Below the pieces are notes generated by a model that did no database searches, was not told the origin of the DNA, and was given only the letters and a program-made list of their open reading frames with translations. A program made the position numbers and the translations under genes. Shown here piece by piece: positions 1 to 5,704 of a stretch of DNA of 7,261 bases. Origin of the DNA: Cryomorphaceae bacterium (GTDB lineage Bacteria; Bacteroidota; Bacteroidia; Flavobacteriales; Crocinitomicaceae); contig JAJTDX010000100.1 of NCBI GenBank assembly GCA_021298235.1, positions 1 through 7,261 of the forward strand, read 5' to 3'. Numbering within the stretch: the first letter of the stretch is position 1; every line of letters starts with the position of its first letter.

Positions 1-104
1 GTTGGATCTTCTCCAAGCTCTCGAATGATTTCTTCGTAGTGCTCCGACAATCTGTAGGTTGAGGCGTCGTTATAAGTTTCTTCTCTCACAAAATTCAGTT
101 CCAT
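1..104 (-). CDS. folE: GTP cyclohydrolase I, N-terminal part (cut by window edge)
   Basis: Reading the minus strand from an ATG at 104-102 gives 34 complete codons running off the left edge, so only the N-terminus is present. It begins MELNFVREE and includes HYEEIIRELGEDP (residues 22-34). A helix followed by LLGEDP or ELGEDP is typical of the start of the catalytic domain of GTP cyclohydrolase I. The zinc and catalytic residues lie outside the window. The family converts GTP to 7,8-dihydroneopterin triphosphate, the entry step for folate, tetrahydrobiopterin and queuosine. It lies 54 bp downstream of the PTPS homologue on the same strand, whose enzyme uses the FolE product directly, and this supports the call. 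It may also have its own promoter (121-128). The identification rests on a short fragment plus context. Confidence 0.8.
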   Translation of the reverse strand, partial: MELNFVREETYNDASTYRLSEHYEEIIRELGEDP

Positions 105-111
105 GAAGGAT

Positions 112-138
112 AGAACATTTCAAACTTAAAATGGTTCT
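112..138. repeat. Imperfect inverted repeat upstream of folE
   Basis: The plus strand has arms AGAAC-ATTT (112-120) and AAAT-G-GTTCT (129-138). These pair over 9 bp with a single bulged G at 133, leaving an 8-nt loop (121-128). That loop is the candidate -7 box of folE. It could be an operator or an RNA hairpin just ahead of the folE start; the stem is weak and AT-rich. Confidence 0.3.
121..128 (-). promoter_or_regulatory. Candidate -7 promoter box for folE
   Basis: The minus strand reads TAAGTTTG, an exact match to the Bacteroidota -7 consensus TAnnTTTG. Its 3' end is 16 nt before the folE ATG, so transcription would start roughly 11-13 nt before the start codon. I see no clear TTTG-type -33 element. 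The box occupies the loop of an imperfect inverted repeat (112-138). The match is short and could be chance in AT-rich DNA. Confidence 0.35.
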
Positions 139-158
139 TTTCCTCCGTAATATTCGAC

Positions 159-560
159 TTAGTTATTTTCGGTTTCCACGAGTTTGATTTTAACTAATTC
201 ACCCCCGGCGTCTAGAATTGGTGTTTTAATTCTCTCCCAAATTTGAATTGCCATATTTTCTGTAGAAGCAAGGATGCCTTTCATAAATGGGACATCTAAA
301 TTCAGGTTTTTATGGTCAAGTTCTTCAATCACCTCACGTTTCAATATGGCGCTGAGCTCCTTGAGATTGATTACAAACCCTGTTTCCGGGTTAGGTGTAC
401 CTTTTACGGTAACAAAAATCTCGAAATTATGGCCATGCCAATTTTTATTGCTGCATTTGCCGAACACCTCCCAGTTTTTCTCTTCGCTCCAGTCCTCTCG
501 CCAGAGTTTATGTGCAGCATTGAATGTTTCCCGTCTGGTAATATAAATCTTGTTCACCAT
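159..560 (-). CDS. 6-pyruvoyl-tetrahydropterin synthase / QueD family protein
   Basis: This 133-residue protein belongs to the PTPS/QueD (COG0720) family and has the full usual single-domain length. The three zinc-binding histidines are visible as H17 (in FNAAHKL), H42 and H44 (WHGHN). The catalytic set is C36, D82 and H83 (LDHKNLN), and E129 near the C-terminus fits the pterin-anchoring glutamate. Spacing between the catalytic cysteine and the HGH motif is C-x5-HGH, as in animal PTPS, whereas QueD proteins typically have C-x3-HGH. The family acts on dihydroneopterin triphosphate, made by FolE, whose gene follows on the same strand. I infer formation of 6-pyruvoyl-tetrahydropterin for a biopterin-like cofactor. 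A 6-carboxytetrahydropterin (queuosine) role, or both, cannot be excluded, so I give no gene symbol. The ATG at 560 is preceded by a good -7 box and no Shine-Dalgarno sequence. Confidence 0.9.
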   Translation of the reverse strand: MVNKIYITRRETFNAAHKLWREDWSEEKNWEVFGKCSNKNWHGHNFEIFVTVKGTPNPETGFVINLKELSAILKREVIEELDHKNLNLDVPFMKGILASTENMAIQIWERIKTPILDAGGELVKIKLVETENN

Positions 561-574
561 ATTGAATTAGGTTG

Positions 575-582
575 CAAAGATA
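575..582 (-). promoter_or_regulatory. Candidate -7 promoter box for the PTPS-folE pair
   Basis: The minus strand reads TATCTTTG, an exact TAnnTTTG match, ending 14 nt before the PTPS ATG. The implied transcript would have a leader of about 10 nt. I see no TTG-type -33 element at the usual spacing, so the call rests on the -7 box and its position in a divergent intergenic region. Confidence 0.5.
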
Positions 583-685
583 AATGTTTTATTGTTTATG
601 GTTTTGTATCGTTAGAGCGAGAGTCTCCCCCAATATTGATGCACATTCCATAGGTTCTCGCAGGATCGAAGCTCGCTGTTATTCG

Positions 686-693
686 TAACTTTG
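686..693 (+). promoter_or_regulatory. Candidate -7 promoter box for tlyA, giving a near-leaderless mRNA
   Basis: TAACTTTG matches the Bacteroidota -7 consensus TAnnTTTG and lies only 4 nt before the tlyA ATG at 698. Transcription would start at or within a nucleotide or two of the start codon, so the message would be essentially leaderless. No clear -33 element is seen upstream in 655-670. Confidence 0.5.
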
Positions 694-697
694 CCCT

Positions 698-1429
698 ATG
701 GAAGAACGTCTGGATAAGATCTTGTTGCAGCGTGGACTGGTCAGCTCCCGCGTAAGAGCGGAGCAGCTCATTCGTGAGGTGGGCGTAAAAGTGAATGGAA
801 AACTGATTACAAAAACCGGGAAAAAGTTTCCATTGGACTGTTCAATTGACATGATCGCAGAAGAAAATCCGTGGGTTTCTCGTGGCGCATATAAATTATT
901 GGAATCCATCGAAAAGTTTAATCCGGATATCGAAGCAAAGACCGTTTTGGATATCGGTTCCTCCACTGGTGGTTTCACTGAAGTATTGTTGCATCATGGA
1001 GCCAAAAGAGTGTTTGCAGTAGACGTAGGTTCGAATCAGTTACACCCCAAACTCAGAATAGATAATCGTGTCGTTTCGCTCGAAAAAACGCACGTACGGG
1101 ACCTCACTTCTAAATTAATTCCAGAGTACTGTGACGCTTGTGTGATTGATGTTTCGTTCATTTCGCTGGAGAAAGTATTTCCTTTTTTACATCCTTTTCT
1201 TAAACAGGACGCCTGGATTATTGCCTTACTTAAGCCTCAATTTGAGCTTGGAAAGGAAAATCTGGGGAAAGGTGGAATTGTCAAAAATAAAGCGCTCTAT
1301 CCTGAACTTATTGATCGGATTGCTTCAATAGGCGCCCTAAATAATCTGGAATTTTTAGAATACGTTCCTTCTCCAATCCTCGGAGGCGATGGAAATGAAG
1401 AGTTTTTACTTCATTTTAAGAGGATTTGA
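698..1429 (+). CDS. tlyA: TlyA family rRNA (cytidine-2'-O)-methyltransferase
   Basis: This 243-residue protein has an N-terminal S4 RNA-binding domain (about residues 3-50: RLDKILLQRGL, then an RAEQLI helix and VKVNGK) and a C-terminal FtsJ/RrmJ-like methyltransferase domain (about 58-243). SAM motif I is DIGSSTGGF (85-93), followed by the acidic AVDVG motif (107-111). A K-D-K-E catalytic set fits K66, D151 (VIDVSF), K179 (LLKPQFE) and E234 or E235. TlyA enzymes methylate the 2'-hydroxyl of a cytidine in the small and, in some types, the large ribosomal subunit RNA. Some homologues are also labelled hemolysins, but the methyltransferase motifs make the rRNA role the sensible call. The length fits a complete short-type protein. 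The ATG is placed by the -7 box 4 nt upstream. The TGA at 1427-1429 is followed by a 59-bp gap to sufS. Confidence 0.93.
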   Translation: MEERLDKILLQRGLVSSRVRAEQLIREVGVKVNGKLITKTGKKFPLDCSIDMIAEENPWVSRGAYKLLESIEKFNPDIEAKTVLDIGSSTGGFTEVLLHHGAKRVFAVDVGSNQLHPKLRIDNRVVSLEKTHVRDLTSKLIPEYCDACVIDVSFISLEKVFPFLHPFLKQDAWIIALLKPQFELGKENLGKGGIVKNKALYPELIDRIASIGALNNLEFLEYVPSPILGGDGNEEFLLHFKRI

Positions 1430-1472
1430 CAGAAAAGTGCTTCTTTAGAATAATTCAAAATAAGGCTTTTCG

Positions 1473-1480
1473 TATTTTTG
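1473..1480 (+). promoter_or_regulatory. Candidate -7 promoter box for sufS, fixing its start
   Basis: TATTTTTG matches TAnnTTTG and ends 8 nt before the ATG at 1489, implying a leader of about 3-5 nt. It favours the ATG over an in-frame TTG at 1426, because the TTG would lie upstream of this transcript. sufS-sufE-sufT could therefore be transcribed separately from tlyA. A -33 element is not obvious. Confidence 0.45.
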
Positions 1481-1488
1481 CAACATCT

Positions 1489-2724
1489 ATGACGGAAGGA
1501 ACTAAAATACCATTCAGTGTACGTGAAATCAGACAACAATTTCCTGCGCTGCGACAGACGATCTACGGAAAAAATCTGATTTATTTTGATAACGGTGCGA
1601 CATCACAGAAACCTCAAGTGGTTTTGGATGCGATCAATCGCTATTATTCAAAAGACAATGCCAATATCCACAGGGGAGTACATTTCATGAGCCAAAAGGC
1701 GACAACGGAATTTGAAGAGGCCCGTGCTGTGATACAGAAGTACCTGAATGCAAAGAAATCCGAAGAAATTATCTTCACCAAAGGGACAACCGACGGAATC
1801 AACCTGGTTGCATTTTCGTACGGCGAACTATTGAATGAAGGCGATGAGATCCTTATAACGGCCATGGAGCATCATTCCAACATTGTTCCGTGGCAAATGC
1901 TTTGTGAGCGAAAAAAGCTTGTTCTTAAGGTGGCGCCGATCAATTCAAAAGGGGAGCTCATAGAGGAAGAGTTTGACAAACTACTTTCTAATCGAACCAA
2001 ACTTGTTGCGGTTACACATATCTCAAACACACTTGGAACGATCAATCCTATCAAAGAACTTGCTCGAAAAGCACACGCAGTCGGTTCAAAGATTCTTGTG
2101 GATGGTGCTCAAAGTATTCAACATATGAAGGTCGATGTTCGTGATCTAGATTGTGATTTCTATGTGTTTTCAAGCCATAAAGTGTTTGGTCCGACAGGAA
2201 TTGGCGTTTTGTATGGTAAGGAGGATATTCTTGATCGAATGCCACCATATCAGGGGGGAGGAGATATGATCGCAAAGGTGACTTTTGAGAAAACAACCTA
2301 CAATGAATTGCCGCACAAGTTTGAGGCAGGTACCCCCCACATTGCCGGTGGCATCTGTTTGGGAGAAGCAATACGATTTTTGAATTCTCAGGATATCGAA
2401 GCCATTCAACACCACGAAAAAGAACTAGCTCATTACGCTCAAGACATGCTCGACACATTTGAAGGGGTTAGAATTATTGGGGAAGCAAAACAGAAAACTT
2501 CGGTCGTTTCCTTCGTGGTGGATAAGATACATCCTTTCGACATTGGTACGCTTTTGGACAAGCAAGGGATTGCTGTTAGGACGGGGCATCATTGTACCCA
2601 ACCTTTAATGGATTACTTCAAAATTCCGGGAACTGTCAGGGCCTCTTTCGCTTTTTACAATACCAAAGAGGAGATTGATACGTTCATTGCTGCAGTAGAG
2701 AAAAGCATTGCCATCCTAAAATAA
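1489..2724 (+). CDS. sufS: Cysteine desulfurase SufS (group II, PLP-dependent)
   Basis: From the ATG at 1489 the protein has 411 residues, close to E. coli SufS. It removes sulfur from L-cysteine, leaving alanine, and holds it as a persulfide for iron-sulfur cluster assembly. Visible landmarks are FDNGATSQKP (33-42), the EHHSN motif with the PLP-stacking histidine (127-131), VDGAQS with the PLP-contacting Asp205 and Gln208, SSHK with the PLP Schiff-base Lys231, and RTGHHCTQP with catalytic Cys369. The RTGHHC context marks the SufS/CsdA (group II) type rather than IscS. The frame stays open upstream to a TTG at 1426 that overlaps the tlyA stop, but the added 21 residues look unlike a SufS N-terminus and contain the candidate promoter. 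sufE, encoding its sulfur acceptor, follows after 34 bp. Confidence 0.96.
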   Translation: MTEGTKIPFSVREIRQQFPALRQTIYGKNLIYFDNGATSQKPQVVLDAINRYYSKDNANIHRGVHFMSQKATTEFEEARAVIQKYLNAKKSEEIIFTKGTTDGINLVAFSYGELLNEGDEILITAMEHHSNIVPWQMLCERKKLVLKVAPINSKGELIEEEFDKLLSNRTKLVAVTHISNTLGTINPIKELARKAHAVGSKILVDGAQSIQHMKVDVRDLDCDFYVFSSHKVFGPTGIGVLYGKEDILDRMPPYQGGGDMIAKVTFEKTTYNELPHKFEAGTPHIAGGICLGEAIRFLNSQDIEAIQHHEKELAHYAQDMLDTFEGVRIIGEAKQKTSVVSFVVDKIHPFDIGTLLDKQGIAVRTGHHCTQPLMDYFKIPGTVRASFAFYNTKEEIDTFIAAVEKSIAILK

Positions 2725-2758
2725 CGAACAAGCATAGCCCCCAATTGTTACCCATCTG

Positions 2759-3187
2759 ATGAACATTACCGAAAAGCAACAGGAAATCATTGACGAATTT
2801 TCCATCTACGAGGACTGGATGGAAAAATACGAGTATATTATCGAATTAGGTAAGGATTTGGAAGCTTTTCCTGAGGATAAACGCACCGATGACCGCTTAA
2901 TCGAAGGGTGTCAGTCACGGGTTTGGTTGTATACGGATGTTCAGAATGGAAACATGCATTTCAGGGCAGACTCTGATGCCATTATTACAAAAGGGATTAT
3001 TGGTCTATTAATACGAGTTCTGAATGGGGAAAATCCAGAAACCGTTGCCAAATCAGACTTGTTTTTTATTCAAGAGATTGGTTTGCAAGAACACTTGTCA
3101 CCCACTAGGGCAAACGGATTGTTGAGTATGGTGAAACGAATGAAGATGGATGCACTGAAAGCGAGCACAGAATTAAATAAGAACTAA
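2759..3187 (+). CDS. sufE: Sulfur acceptor protein SufE
   Basis: This 142-residue protein is about the same length as E. coli SufE. The active-site loop IEGCQSRVW places the acceptor cysteine at Cys51, the same number as in E. coli. Other family signs are the early YEDWMEKYEYIIELG helix region (17-31) and the segment around FRADSDAIITKGI (68-80). SufE takes the persulfide sulfur from the SufS cysteine, stimulates desulfurase activity and passes sulfur to the SufBCD scaffold. It lies 34 bp after sufS and 14 bp before the SufT-family gene, so the three are probably cotranscribed. No Shine-Dalgarno sequence precedes the ATG. CsdE is a close paralogue, but the sufS neighbour supports SufE. Confidence 0.95.
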   Translation: MNITEKQQEIIDEFSIYEDWMEKYEYIIELGKDLEAFPEDKRTDDRLIEGCQSRVWLYTDVQNGNMHFRADSDAIITKGIIGLLIRVLNGENPETVAKSDLFFIQEIGLQEHLSPTRANGLLSMVKRMKMDALKASTELNKN

Positions 3188-3201
3188 GAACAGCTGCTGT
3201 T

Positions 3202-3519
3202 ATGGAAAGTGAAATCGTACAATTGGAAAATAAAGTCGTTGAGATCCTGAAGACCATTTACGATCCTGAAATTCCTATAGACATTTTTGAGTTGGGTCTG
3301 ATTTACGAGGTACGAATCAATGAAGCTAAATTTGTAGATATTGACATGACGCTAACTTCGCCGAACTGTCCTGTTGCAGAAAGCCTTCCAAAAGAGGTGG
3401 AAGATAAAGTTGCAGCCATCGATACGGTTACTGGGTCTAAAGTGCACATCGTGTTTGATCCGCCGTGGGATAAAGATATGATGAGTGAAGAGGCTAAACT
3501 TGAGTTAGGTTTCTTGTAA
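3202..3519 (+). CDS. sufT: SufT / MIP18 family (DUF59) iron-sulfur maturation protein
   Basis: This 105-residue single-domain protein matches the MIP18/DUF59 family. It contains YDPEIPIDIFELGLIYE (20-36), then MTLTSPNCPVAE (49-60) with the conserved Cys56 in the T-x-P-x-CP context, and ends with FDPPWDKDMM followed by a short helix and GFL. Stand-alone members linked to suf genes are called SufT (YitW-like) and assist maturation of iron-sulfur proteins; their exact biochemistry is less well settled than that of SufS and SufE. The gene is 14 bp downstream of sufE and is the last of the plus-strand cluster. Its TAA is followed immediately by an in-phase TAG (3520-3522). A PaaD-type role is less likely because no phenylacetate genes are present. 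Confidence 0.9.
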   Translation: MESEIVQLENKVVEILKTIYDPEIPIDIFELGLIYEVRINEAKFVDIDMTLTSPNCPVAESLPKEVEDKVAAIDTVTGSKVHIVFDPPWDKDMMSEEAKLELGFL

Positions 3520-3523
3520 TAGA

Positions 3524-4711
3524 TCAGCGTGTTTCCTCAATTGCTTCCAGAATCAATCTTCCTGCCATTCTGATTTGATCTTCAGTAATATTCAGAGGCG
3601 GTGAAAGTCGAAAGCTGTAGGGATGAGATAAAAACCAAAAGCTGATAATGCCTTTTTCCAAACAACGTTTCACTACTTTTTCTACACGTTCAAAAGATTC
3701 CATATCAAATGCGAACATCATTCCGATACGTCTGACTTCTCTGATTTCTTTATTCGTTCCAACGATGGATTCCAGTATCGCTCCTAATCGTTCCACTTCC
3801 TTCAGATCTATCTCATTTTTCAAAACGTCTAAGCACGCAGCACCAGCTGCGCATATGACTGGATGTCCTCCAAAAGTAGTAATGTGCCCAAGCATCGGTT
3901 CATAGGTAAATTCCCAAAGCTTTTCCTTTGAGGAGACCACTGCGCCAATGGGCATTCCACCGCCAAGCGCCTTTCCAAGCGTTAGTATATCAGGGATAAC
4001 TCCAAAATGCTCAAAAGCGAAATTTTTTCCGGTACGACCCATGCCACACTGAATTTCATCAAAAATGAGCATTGAGCCTGTTTCATCACAGCGGTCACGC
4101 AAGGCTTGCAGAAATGATCTATCAGGAATTCGAACCCCGGCATCTCCTTGAATGGTCTCTATGATCACTCCGGCTGTTCTTTCTGTAATCTGCGACAAAC
4201 AGCTCTTTTCATTAAATGTAAGGAAACGCACATCTGGTAAAAGAGGTCGGTATGCTTGTTTTTTGACTTCGTTTCCTGAGACACTCATCGATCCGTGGGT
4301 GCTCCCATGATAAGATCCTCTAAATGATACAAGCTCTGTTCGGCCAGTAACACGTTTGGCAAGTTTTAATGCGGCTTCATTCGCTTCTGTTCCAGAGTTC
4401 ACGGTGTACACACAATTGAGATTCCTTGGAAGCAGCTCCGTCAATCTCTCAGCAAAAAGCAATTGCACATCTTGGATATATTCTCCATAAACCATCACAT
4501 GCAGGTGACGATCAATTTGAGCTTTAAGAGACTGAATTACCTTTGGATGATTGTGACCAATATTGTTCACAGCAACTCCTGCGATCATATCCATGAAGGA
4601 TTTTCCGTTCTTGTCGTAAATATAGATGCCTTCGGCACGTTCTACTTCGATGAGATACGGACTCTGGTTTGTTTGGCCGAGCGTATTGAGAAATTTTTCT
4701 GTCTCTGTCAT
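3524..4711 (-). CDS. Class III aminotransferase (acetylornithine/ornithine aminotransferase-like)
   Basis: From the ATG at 4711 the protein has 395 residues, the normal length for PLP-dependent class III (fold type I) aminotransferases. Landmarks, counted from this ATG: NSGTEANEAA (105-114, PLP phosphate loop), SYHGS (133-137, ring-stacking region), FDEIQCGMGRTG (217-228, Asp218 contacting the PLP ring nitrogen), TLGKALGGG with Schiff-base Lys247, and TTFGGHP before the small domain. The family moves amino groups from omega-amino groups or amino acids to 2-oxo acids. The substrate cannot be told from sequence here; acetylornithine, ornithine or a related amine is possible. An in-frame TTG at 4723 would add only four residues and lies in an AT-rich repeat, so the ATG is preferred. 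It is the last gene of the transketolase/VWA operon and converges on sufT. Confidence 0.9.
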   Translation of the reverse strand: MTETEKFLNTLGQTNQSPYLIEVERAEGIYIYDKNGKSFMDMIAGVAVNNIGHNHPKVIQSLKAQIDRHLHVMVYGEYIQDVQLLFAERLTELLPRNLNCVYTVNSGTEANEAALKLAKRVTGRTELVSFRGSYHGSTHGSMSVSGNEVKKQAYRPLLPDVRFLTFNEKSCLSQITERTAGVIIETIQGDAGVRIPDRSFLQALRDRCDETGSMLIFDEIQCGMGRTGKNFAFEHFGVIPDILTLGKALGGGMPIGAVVSSKEKLWEFTYEPMLGHITTFGGHPVICAAGAACLDVLKNEIDLKEVERLGAILESIVGTNKEIREVRRIGMMFAFDMESFERVEKVVKRCLEKGIISFWFLSHPYSFRLSPPLNITEDQIRMAGRLILEAIEETR

Positions 4712-4714
4712 GCC

Positions 4715-4737
4715 AATTGTCAAAAATTAATTGTCAA
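4715..4737. repeat. Pair of 9-bp direct repeats between tktC and the aminotransferase gene
   Basis: AATTGTCAA occurs at 4715-4723 and again at 4729-4737, with a 5-bp spacer. Together with flanking CAATTG steps, it fills almost all of the 30-bp gap upstream of the aminotransferase ATG. Short AT-rich repeats of this kind can arise by slippage; a regulatory role is possible but unsupported. Confidence 0.5.
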
Positions 4738-4741
4738 TTGT

Positions 4742-5698
4742 TCAAGCCATTTTTCTTTTCAGCACCTTCAACGTTGCATCTACCACATTTTTGGTGTCGA
4801 GACCGTATTTGGTCATTAATTCCATCGGCGTTCCACTTTCTCCAAATGTGTCATTGACTGCAACAAATTCCTGAGGCGCCGGGAATTTTCGTGCGAGGAC
4901 CTGTGCCACAGAATCTCCTAATCCTCCGTGCATCATGTGCTCCTCAGCCGTAACTACACATCCGGTTTTAGACAGGGATTTTAAGATGGCCTCTTCATCG
5001 AGCGGTTTGATCGTGTGCATGTTGATGAGTTCAACCGAAATGCCTTTTTCTTTAAGTTCTTTCGTTGCTTCAATGGATTTCCAAACCATATGACCACAAG
5101 CGATGATTGTAACATCCGTTCCTTCTTGCAGAATATCCGCTTTTCCAATGGTGAATTTCGCATCAGGCTTCACGAAGATTGGCATTACGGGTCGTCCAAA
5201 TCTCAGATAAACAGGTCCTTGATGCTCTGCAATTGCAATGGTGGCTTGTTTGGTCTGATTAAAATCTGCTGGAACAATAACGGTCATGTTTGGCAACATT
5301 TTCATCATTCCGATATCCTCAAGAATTTGATGAGTTGCACCGTCTTCTCCCAAGGTCAAGCCGGCATGTGAAGCGCAGATTTTCACATTCTTTTGGGAAT
5401 ATGCAATGGATTGGCGAATCTGATCATAAACCCGTCCTGTAGAGAAATTTGCGAATGTTCCGGTAAATGGAATCTTCCCACCGATGGTCATCCCCGCTGC
5501 CAGTCCCATCATATTGGCTTCAGCAATTCCGACTTGAAAAAACCGTTCGGGGTTCTCTTTCTGGAATGCATCCATTTTTAGTGAGCCGGTAAGGTCAGCG
5601 CATAATGCTACAACATTTTCATTGGTTCTTCCAAGTTCAGCTAAACCCTCTCCAAAACCAGATCGGGTGTCTTTGTTGCCTAGAATTTCAACTTCCAT
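4742..5698 (-). CDS. Transketolase, C-terminal subunit (split enzyme)
   Basis: This 318-residue protein covers the pyrimidine-binding and C-terminal domains of transketolase and has the usual length for a stand-alone second half. Signatures include [15 protein letters not shown] (56-70), with Glu60 as the expected contact to N1' of thiamine diphosphate; PFTGTFANF (77-85); [15 protein letters not shown] (110-124), with His111 and His123; YLRFGRP (164-170); and the C-terminal-domain motif [11 protein letters not shown] (252-262). With the N-terminal subunit encoded at 7066-7261 it should form the active enzyme, which moves two-carbon ketol units in the non-oxidative pentose phosphate pathway in the cytosol. 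The two subunit genes are separated by a VWA gene. The ATG at 5698 lies 6 bp after the VWA stop, pointing to cotranscription. A DXS/1-deoxyxylulose synthase call is disfavoured by length and by the neighbouring N-subunit. Confidence 0.94.
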   Translation of the reverse strand: MEVEILGNKDTRSGFGEGLAELGRTNENVVALCADLTGSLKMDAFQKENPERFFQVGIAEANMMGLAAGMTIGGKIPFTGTFANFSTGRVYDQIRQSIAYSQKNVKICASHAGLTLGEDGATHQILEDIGMMKMLPNMTVIVPADFNQTKQATIAIAEHQGPVYLRFGRPVMPIFVKPDAKFTIGKADILQEGTDVTIIACGHMVWKSIEATKELKEKGISVELINMHTIKPLDEEAILKSLSKTGCVVTAEEHMMHGGLGDSVAQVLARKFPAPQEFVAVNDTFGESGTPMELMTKYGLDTKNVVDATLKVLKRKMA

Positions 5699-5704
5699 AA
5701 ATGA

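Noticed and set aside
141..147. GGAGG on the minus strand (CCTCC at 142-146), resembling a Shine-Dalgarno site
   Set aside because: No ATG, GTG or TTG start with a useful open frame lies 5-10 nt downstream; the folE ATG is about 37 nt away.
312..653. 113-codon plus-strand open frame over the PTPS gene and the divergent intergenic region
   Set aside because: It lies opposite the clearly conserved PTPS gene, its product has no recognisable motif, and it runs through the promoter region.
561..697. Possible tRNA or small RNA in the divergent intergenic region
   Set aside because: No cloverleaf, T-loop sequence or strong hairpin with a T-run is seen; only a distant 6-bp inverted pair (AGCGAG at 616-621, CTCGCT at 672-677), easily chance. 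The two promoter boxes explain the region.
2051..2458. 135-codon minus-strand open frame inside sufS
   Set aside because: It is antisense to the most conserved part of SufS (PLP lysine region), its product is arginine- and cysteine-rich without family features, and it has no start signal.
4463..4819. 118-codon plus-strand frame opposite the aminotransferase 5' end and transketolase 3' end
   Set aside because: It is a shadow of two well-supported genes, with a composition typical of antisense translation.
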